Assembly: GCA_029204225.1 (NCBI GenBank)
Contig: CM055115.1
Location: 8,064,575 to 8,128,574, forward strand
Origin: Diphasiastrum complanatum
Taxonomy: Eukaryota; Streptophyta; Lycopodiopsida; Lycopodiales; Lycopodiaceae
Direction of reading: 5' to 3'
DNA: 64,000 nucleotides
The translations under genes and the position numbers were made by a program. Positions 37,901 to 46,533 of the stretch are shown one piece after another. Numbering within the stretch: the first letter of the stretch is position 1; every line of letters starts with the position of its first letter. The notes under the pieces were generated by a model. The model made no database searches and was not told the DNA's origin. It worked only from the letters and a program-made list of their open reading frames with translations.

Positions 37901-40900
37901 TCATTTGACAGTTGGCCATGCATTTTGGGCTGTTGGTCTTTAATTAGTTAGACATCTGATTATGAGATTTATTTGTTTAAAGGGTTAATCTTTTGACCCT
38001 GGATAGTGGATTTCATTTTATCCCTAGTCCAAGCAAGAAAAAACAGGCTATAGGCTCGCATCAGGCTTAGGCGATTGATCATTTCTGATTTGGTTTAGTA
38101 AATCAGTTGACTAATTATCAGCATTGTTATATTGTTATTCATTTAAGCAACATGTTTGCATCTTGTTTAAGTACAATCGTATCTCTCCAATACGTGGTTT
38201 TTGGTCATGACTCGGTCAAAACAAGAAAAAAATTGTAAGAGAACTAGAAGCACTGCAAATATCGAAAGCATTAAAATTTAATGAGCTGAACACAATGGAT
38301 AACCCAATGACAAATCGATACAGTACAGAAAGAACTGAAGGATCTGGAATCAGGAACTCACTAGCTGATCTTAGGTACTCTTTGATCTCACATCAATCAC
38401 CTCCTCAATAGCGAGGCCTGTATACCTCTATTAATTGTATGGAGGCCTGGAACAAGGACAGGTTTGGCAACCTCTAACTAGGCCAAATAATAGCAGATTA
38501 ATCAATAAATGCCAATAGTAAATGCTAACTAATAAATGACGGGTCATCGGTTTATAAGTCCTAAATATCAAATATAACATGGGTCCATAGATAAACCCAA
38601 GCCCTGTTTGGGGAATGTACTTATAACTGATTTCCTTCTTATGGTGTTTGATGAATACTTTGGAGGAACTTGTTCTCTTTTCTTCATTCTCTAGCATTTG
38701 TTGTAGAAACTGGTTGAAAAAATAACTACCTTTTTATTTTATGTAAAGATACAAGCAGGTTCCAATTTGCTTTCTTTAATTGGATTTGCAGGTCAAGTTT
38801 GAACCAGAACTCAAAACTAATGTGCCAAAGTATTCATTCAGTTCTGGATCATCTCTCAACATCAGGGTCTATGGGGACAAAAAGAGTGACATTTGTGTAA
38901 ACAGAGGTGACGAGGTCAGTTGGTGATGTTTGATATCAAGTATGATAAGATGATGCCGATCATTGGATTTTCTATTCCAACTATATGTTTCCTATTTAGT
39001 GTGAAGTTTGCAGTTATGATGACTGAATATCATATTGATTTAATATATTCCTAAGGACCCAGTTTTTTGGTATCTGGTAAGACTTTCCTTTAGCAAGAAG
39101 ATGACAAGTTCTTAAATCATGGGCTACTTGAACTTTGGACTTATTGTGAAGAATTATGAATCACTAAGATCCAATATGTCCCTACAATCTTTGGTTATGA
39201 ATAACAACACCTCTAGCACCATTGACAATGTAGAAATCTAACATCTATTACACATAGAAGATGCAAACTTAATAAGATCTTGAGACTCTCCTTTGATGCT
39301 CTTGACTAGCTCCAAATTGCCAATATTCCCTTTTGTCTTGTTGAAGCCCTTTGAGACCAACCTCTTGATCTTCCTCTTGACCATCAAAGATATGAATATC
39401 TTCAGACCTGAACCTCTGAAAATACTCCCTCTCAAACATATGATCTAGATCCAATAACATCTCATCAATGCTTTGATCTCAGCCTTCCACAATGGTTAGT
39501 GAAAACAATGCCACCATCACAAAGCAAAAGATAGATTCCAAACTTTCCATCCAACAGTAGAATAGGTGAAGATGAGTATCAATCCTAATAAATCCAGCCC
39601 TCTTGAGTTCATAAAAAACCTCAATAAGCTCACCAATAAGATTTCCCTTGCCTTGAAGAAATTGCCTCTCGATTTGCTCCATGTAGTTTTCTCCAACCAA
39701 CCTTTTGCTATCTCGACCATGAGTGAACAATTCACCATAATCATAGAATCCTTTGAGTTGATGAAGAGATGTGAGATCCATGCCTTGGATCTTCCCAAGA
39801 ACCAATCTTGCATTGCCCTTTCCTTCACAAGACTCCCTCTTAATGATTGCATTATAAGAAGTGGAAACCTCTTGAACATTAGAAGCCATGAAAGAAATCA
39901 TTAGTACTTTCAACATAAGGATGATTGAAGTACTCTCTTTTTTCAAACAAGAACTTCTACTCAATGATTTAGGTAATGACTCATATGATAATGATTCTTC
40001 CTCACTATCATTCACAATGACATCATTCAAAGTACATCCTACTTTGAATACTTTGAATACTTCTCTTTTTCTTGACTTGTGACTATCTCCCTCACCAAGT
40101 CTCATGATAGAACCATTTGATCTACTCTCTTTATGAAGACATGTGACACCACTTGTTGCACAAATGACTTTCTTGGAATCATAACAAAGAAATGTAGAAT
40201 AACTACCTCCTTCATGCATGCACCTAGCAACATTTTTTTCATATGATCAAAGAAATCATTAGCAACAACCTTTTTCAAGGAAGAACCTTCACCACCTCCA
40301 TTGATGAAGTTAGCTCTTTCCTTACCTTTTGCATGCTTGCATTTGCCATGAAGAACCATCATTATCCTCATAGCTAGCCAAGTTAGCACAAAGATGAACA
40401 TCTCCAAGAAGCATATTAGATCTTGACCTAGATCAAGCATAAGGAAGCTTGTTAGACTTTTCCATGGATTTCATGGTTGGGTTACCGTGGACAAATAAAC
40501 AGCATGATGCAATTTGGGTTGTGGTCGACCATCTTACTAAATTACCAAGTGATATTGTGAGCGATCGAAATCCAAAGTTCACTGATCACTTTTGGTTGGC
40601 TGTGTTTGCTAAACTAGAGACGACTCTGAGCTTGGGTTCTTCTGATCATCCTGAAGCGGATGGACAGACGAAAAGAACAAATGACAAGCATATGTTTTTC
40701 GACGGCAATCTGATTGGGAGAAGTATCTTCCATTGATCGAGTTTGGTATTCCATCTCTTATCCGGGATATTCAATGGATGCAACAATCCACCAGCCTTAT
40801 GGCGTTCAACGATAAAAGTCTGTATTGCTTTCAGTGAAGGAAAGTTCGTTCACTTCTCCAATTCGACTAAGTGCATTAGCCACTTGATTAGAGGTGCCTT

Positions 40901-43900
40901 TGATATATCGCACTTCAAAGTCAAATTCTTGCATGAGTTTTGCCCATCTGGCCTTACGACCTCTCAAATCATTCTGATTACAAAAAAATTTTAAAGGTAG
41001 GTGATTTGTGTTAACCACGAACTTATTACCATACAGGAAATGTCTCCATGATTTCAAAGCATGGATCACCGCAAAAAGCTCTTTTTCCTGCGTGGTATAC
41101 CTGACCTGTGCATTGGTTAGTTTTTTACTTTCAAAGGCAACGGGCTGGCCCCCCTGCAAGAGAACAGCTCCAATAGTCATATCACTCGCGTCTGTGTTAA
41201 TGACGAACGACAAATCTGGATCTGCTATCCTCAAAGAGGCAATTAGAAGCTTGAGTTTCCGAAAACTCTCATCTAACTTCTCATTCCATCTTATAGGAGG
41301 ACTTGGCCTACCTTTGCGACTTTTCACTCCTTTCAACATATTGTTGAGAGGCGCAACAATCTTTGAATACTCCACACAGTGAAACAAACCTAACCACAAA
41401 CCTTCCCAAATATGGACGCAATAAATCGTTCATCATTTGCTGGAAAGTTGTCGGAGCATTGGTTAAACCAAAGGGCAAAACTAGAAACTCGTAGTGGCCA
41501 AACCTGGTCCTAAAACCAGTCTTAGATAAATCTTTCGGATGTATTCTGATTTGATGGTATCCTGTACGTAGATCAATTTTCGTAAAGTATTTAGCTCCAT
41601 TTAACCGATCTATGAGATCATCCATTTTGGGCAACGGGTATTTATTTTTTACAGTAAGTTTGGTTAGACCCTTGTAATCTACACATAACCGGAAACTCCC
41701 ATCTTTTTACTCTTAAGAAGGACAGGTGCTCCCTATGGAGACTTACTTGGTCTGTTGTGCCCCATCCTGAGATATTCCTCGATTTGCCTAAACACTTCCT
41801 CTTCTTCCTTTTGACTAAACCTATAAGGTTGTCTGAAGATAGGACGACTATCGGGCAATAAATCTATCTTATGGTCCACTGACCGAGTGGGTGGTAGTCC
41901 ATAAGGTAGTTGTTTCGGAAAAACTTTACCAAATTTTTGTTTTAAATCTTGCAGTAATTGTTGCTCTTGACGCGAATTTTCGGTGTTAAAACATGAAAAC
42001 ACATTCACATCACCAACATCACAATGCATACAAGATTTTAAAACCAAATGAAAGAGTTCATAATCAGAATCATGAAGTTTTTTTATTAACTCAACCGAGG
42101 TAATCATCGGCGATGGTAGTACATCAGTCTCTCCAGAAATAGAGACAATTTGATCAAACTTATCTTTAAATATCAAAGTATGGTTTTTGAAATCTACTGC
42201 TAATGAATCGGATTTATCGAAAAACCATTCATAACCCAAGATCACATCAGTCCTGTCTAGATTCATGACATAGAAGTCGAGCGACTCAACATGATCCTGC
42301 ATCCGAAGCTCTAAATTTGAAACTTTTACATCCCAAACTTCCGTGTTCGACCCCGAGGCAAGATGGACCACATAACGGTGATCACTAGCCATGGTGGGCA
42401 CTCGGAGCTTCTGCACAAGTCGAGCATTCGAAAAATTGTGAGTACTCCCAGAATCTAATAGTACATTTACGTCTTTCCCTAATATATTGCCTCTTACACG
42501 AAACAACTGATTAGGCTTGAAAGAAAGTGTACTAAAATTACAAGTACAATCACAATTATTCAATAAATTGACTTCCAATTTACTTGCCGATAAATCCACC
42601 TCATGAAACTTGATGACTTAGTTTCCGTTCGGGGCACTGCTTAGCACGGTGCCCGGATTTATTGCAGAGAAAAAACAAATTTTGCTTAAGTGCAGCTAAT
42701 CGTGCCTTGTCTTTTACCACCAGCTTCTTCCTGTTCTTTTTCTTCTTAGATTGTTGGTACGCCTCTGCTTCCAGCTTGTTGAAAAACTGCTTCTTCCGCT
42801 TATTTGTTGATTTTTTCATTTTGGGTTTTGGGGCCGTTTGGCCGTGCGCGCTTTTTCGCGAGGTAACAATGGTGCTATCATAGGCCTTGGCCACACGGAT
42901 AGCATCTTCCAATGAATGGAGGATATTCAGTTTACACTTGTTTTGATAATCGGCTGGCAGCAGTCCTGAGATGAACTGCCACTGTGCCAACTTCCTATCA
43001 AATAACGGCACCTTGGCCAAAGAATCCAAGAACTCTTGGACATAAGCGTCCAATTCTCGGTTGCCCATCTTGCAGTTAATAACGGATATATAACTCAACA
43101 TCGTCTAATGTGATGAAAGCTTTACGAAATTCCGCTAGGAGTCCAGCCTAAGTCACCGGTTTACGGAAGATTCCCTCCACCATGAGGAGGCCTTGCCTTT
43201 CGAAAACAATAGAATTGAGGATATCCGCTTATCTTCTGGGACGTTGTGCAAGCTAAAATAGCTTGACTAACGATTAACCCAGTCCTCAACAACTTTTGGG
43301 CGTTTAAATTTTTTATCGTCGGAAAAATGGTTGGTAGCCCAAGTTGTTAGAATTAACAGCTTGTAATTGGTTAAAAAGATTTTGCATTTGTTTATCGCGT
43401 TGTTTATTACTTTGGTGAAGTTCCAGTACTGCTTTGCCCAGAGTTTGCAAAAGCTTATTGGAATCGAGGGAGCCATCACTATCTGGTGATGCCGGTTGAA
43501 TTTTAGTGTTCCCCCCATCACTGCCAGGTGATGCCGGGTGAATTTCGTTGCCCCCCTCCACCAAAACTTCATCTTTATCCATTTGTCGTTGAAACTGAAA
43601 AATTAAAAAATTTACATTTAGTGATCCTCATTACGAGTTTAATTATTCGTTAATAAAAGCAATGTCCAAAAAAACAGAGTTTTTTAATAGAACCATGCGC
43701 TTATTAAAATTATACTAATGAATCTCAAATGGAAACAAAGCAATAACAATGTCAAAAAAACCATGTCGTTGCTTCAAAATCTAATTAACTTAGTTACTTA
43801 AGCCATTACGTTCCATCTTAAGGTATACTGCAATTGTATTTACGTAGTCTAAAAAATGACTAAAATGCATATGGAAAACAAAAAAACAAAAAGCCCATGG

Positions 43901-44090
43901 GAAACAAAAAAAAACCATTGTTTAAATTCTAGCCAGCCACCCCCCCTTTTTAGCTAGCATACACTAATTTCGTTTTTGTTTAAAAAAAAAACAAAATGTT
44001 AACTTAAAGTTAACCTATCCCCCCCCCACCTCTTTTAAAGTGGCCCTTCGGGCCTCCACTACTACTAGCGAGCAAAGAGAGAGAGGCCCG

Positions 44091-44147
<57 letters not shown>

Positions 44148-46463
44148 GGCTGTGATGAGGGATGGAGGCGCGCCATCCCTCCATCACTTTTCCTCTTTTT
44201 TTTCTTGGCAGGAAAATAGGTGTTCACAGGGCATGCTGGAGGGTACGATTTTAGCAGCCTAATTTGCTGTTTTTTCTTACAGTTTTATCTTCTTTACATG
44301 CTGGAAACTTTCAAGATTTACTTCTGCTGTTTTTTGCAGATTATAGCTTACAAAGGGCGCTTATACTGCTGCTTTTCCTTTAAACAAGTATAAGCAACAA
44401 TTATTTACAGTTTAGCATTTCTAGATTTCTTTATGTTTGAGAAACATGGTAAATGTTGCCCAATTTTTCTCTGAAACTAAACTTTGCAGGCTGCCATTCC
44501 TATTTCTCAGAATAGGACTTGTTGTGAACCAAACCATTCCAAGAATGGCTTTACTGGCTCCGAAACCTGTTTGGGCCACATCATCCAGTACCCCAATGAC
44601 TCACTGATAGACCCATACAAATCCACCATCATGAGTTTAGGCCTACAATCATTAATTATGACCCTATATACATAAGGGCCCCAATTCCCTTATAGTCACA
44701 ATTAACTTACGGGTTGTTGGTCTACTGATCCCTAGCGTGGACACGCCACCCGAGACCAGTTGTATTAACTTACGGGTTGTTGGTCTACTGATCCCTAGCG
44801 TGGACACGCTACCCGAGACCAGTCGTGGGCATGACATTTACTACCCTCATCTCTTTGCTTCTTCAAACATTCATTAGCAAAATGCCCTTTGATACCAAAA
44901 TAGAAGCATTTTAACTTGGATCTATCTTTCTTTTTGCCAAAAGAAGAAGTCTCACTTTGATCTTGCCCTTGTAAATTCACCTCTTTCTTGAAGCCTATAT
45001 TCTTCATTCACCAAGATCTCTTGCAAATCCACCATGCTTGGCAAAGTTCTTTGAATAGCAAAGCTTTGAACAAGGTTAGCATGATCATCAAGTAAGCCAT
45101 TAAGTATAACTTGCACAAGTTCTACCTCCTTAATGCTCTCATCAATGCATGCTAGTTCATCATTAAATGATTTAACTCTCAACACAAAAGCATGAGCACT
45201 CTCTTCGTTCTTTTGCATAGATTAAAAGATTTGTCTTTTAAGAGTAAGTACTCTTGCTGTAGACTTGGATTCATAAAGCTTTGTCAAAGATTCGCAAGCC
45301 TCAGTAGATGAAGTGCACTTACCAACTTTTTTGAGAAGCTCATTGGTAACATTCATCTTTATAATTTGTAGAGCTCTTTTAGCTCTCTTGTCATAGATCT
45401 TGTTGTGCCAAGGGCCTTTCCTCCACTCCTACAACAATATCCATAAGCTCATTCATTTCAAGGAGACTCCATTCTCACTTTCTATGTAGAGTAATTGGAC
45501 GAGGTAAGCCTATTATTGCTTTCCAACATAAAGTCTCCATTTGTAGCCATGTTGCAATGACCTAATCCTCTCTTTCAACCTGTTCCAATGCACAAAGCAC
45601 TCTCTTGAATGTCAACAAATGCACTCAAGAAGAAATCACAAAGATATGGAACCTCTCAAATCTCTTTCTGGCACCAAACCTAGCAAAATAAACACAGAAT
45701 GGAAGATACTTAATCATCAACCTACAATCTCATGAACTTTTGTACTTCTTAAACTTGAAACACACTCTTGAAAAGTCCAGCAACCTCAAAAACAAGAGAT
45801 CCAAACAAATTTAGGATTTTGACAAAAGTAAAAAAAATTGAATTATCCAAATTCTATATGCAAATGTTACAAACTTGATATAGAATCTTTTAGTCTTCAA
45901 TGAGACCTTCCTAATGCAATTAAAGTCGCCCAAATCTAGTAAGTGAAGTGTGAAATCGGTCTATTTCAAGTTCATAACCCTATATTGAGTTTTGATTTAC
46001 AAAAAATCAATTCTACACATGAAAAATGCTTGATTTTTTAGTAGAAAACAATCTAGCATGCTCAATAATTGGTAACTCCTCCAAATCCTTTGCTAAAGAT
46101 GGCTGATCCTTCAATAACCTGCAACAATAGCTCTGATACCATGTGAAGAATTATGAATATCTAAGATCCAATATGTCCCTTTAATCCTTGGTTATGAATA
46201 ACAACACATCTAGCACCATTGACAATGTAGAAATCTAACATCTATTACACATAGAAGATGTAAATTCAATAAAATCTTGTTTAAACAACATATGTAAAAT
46301 AAAATGAAGTTGTTGGCCGTACAATAGTAGTACCATAATAGGTTTCACACGTGTGGATCCAATACACAACATACAATTGCATTCTACACACAAGATTGCA
46401 AGACATCAACACTATAATACAAGATGAATATATGAACCCAAAGAGAACTCATGTATAAGCATC

Positions 46464-46533
<70 letters not shown>

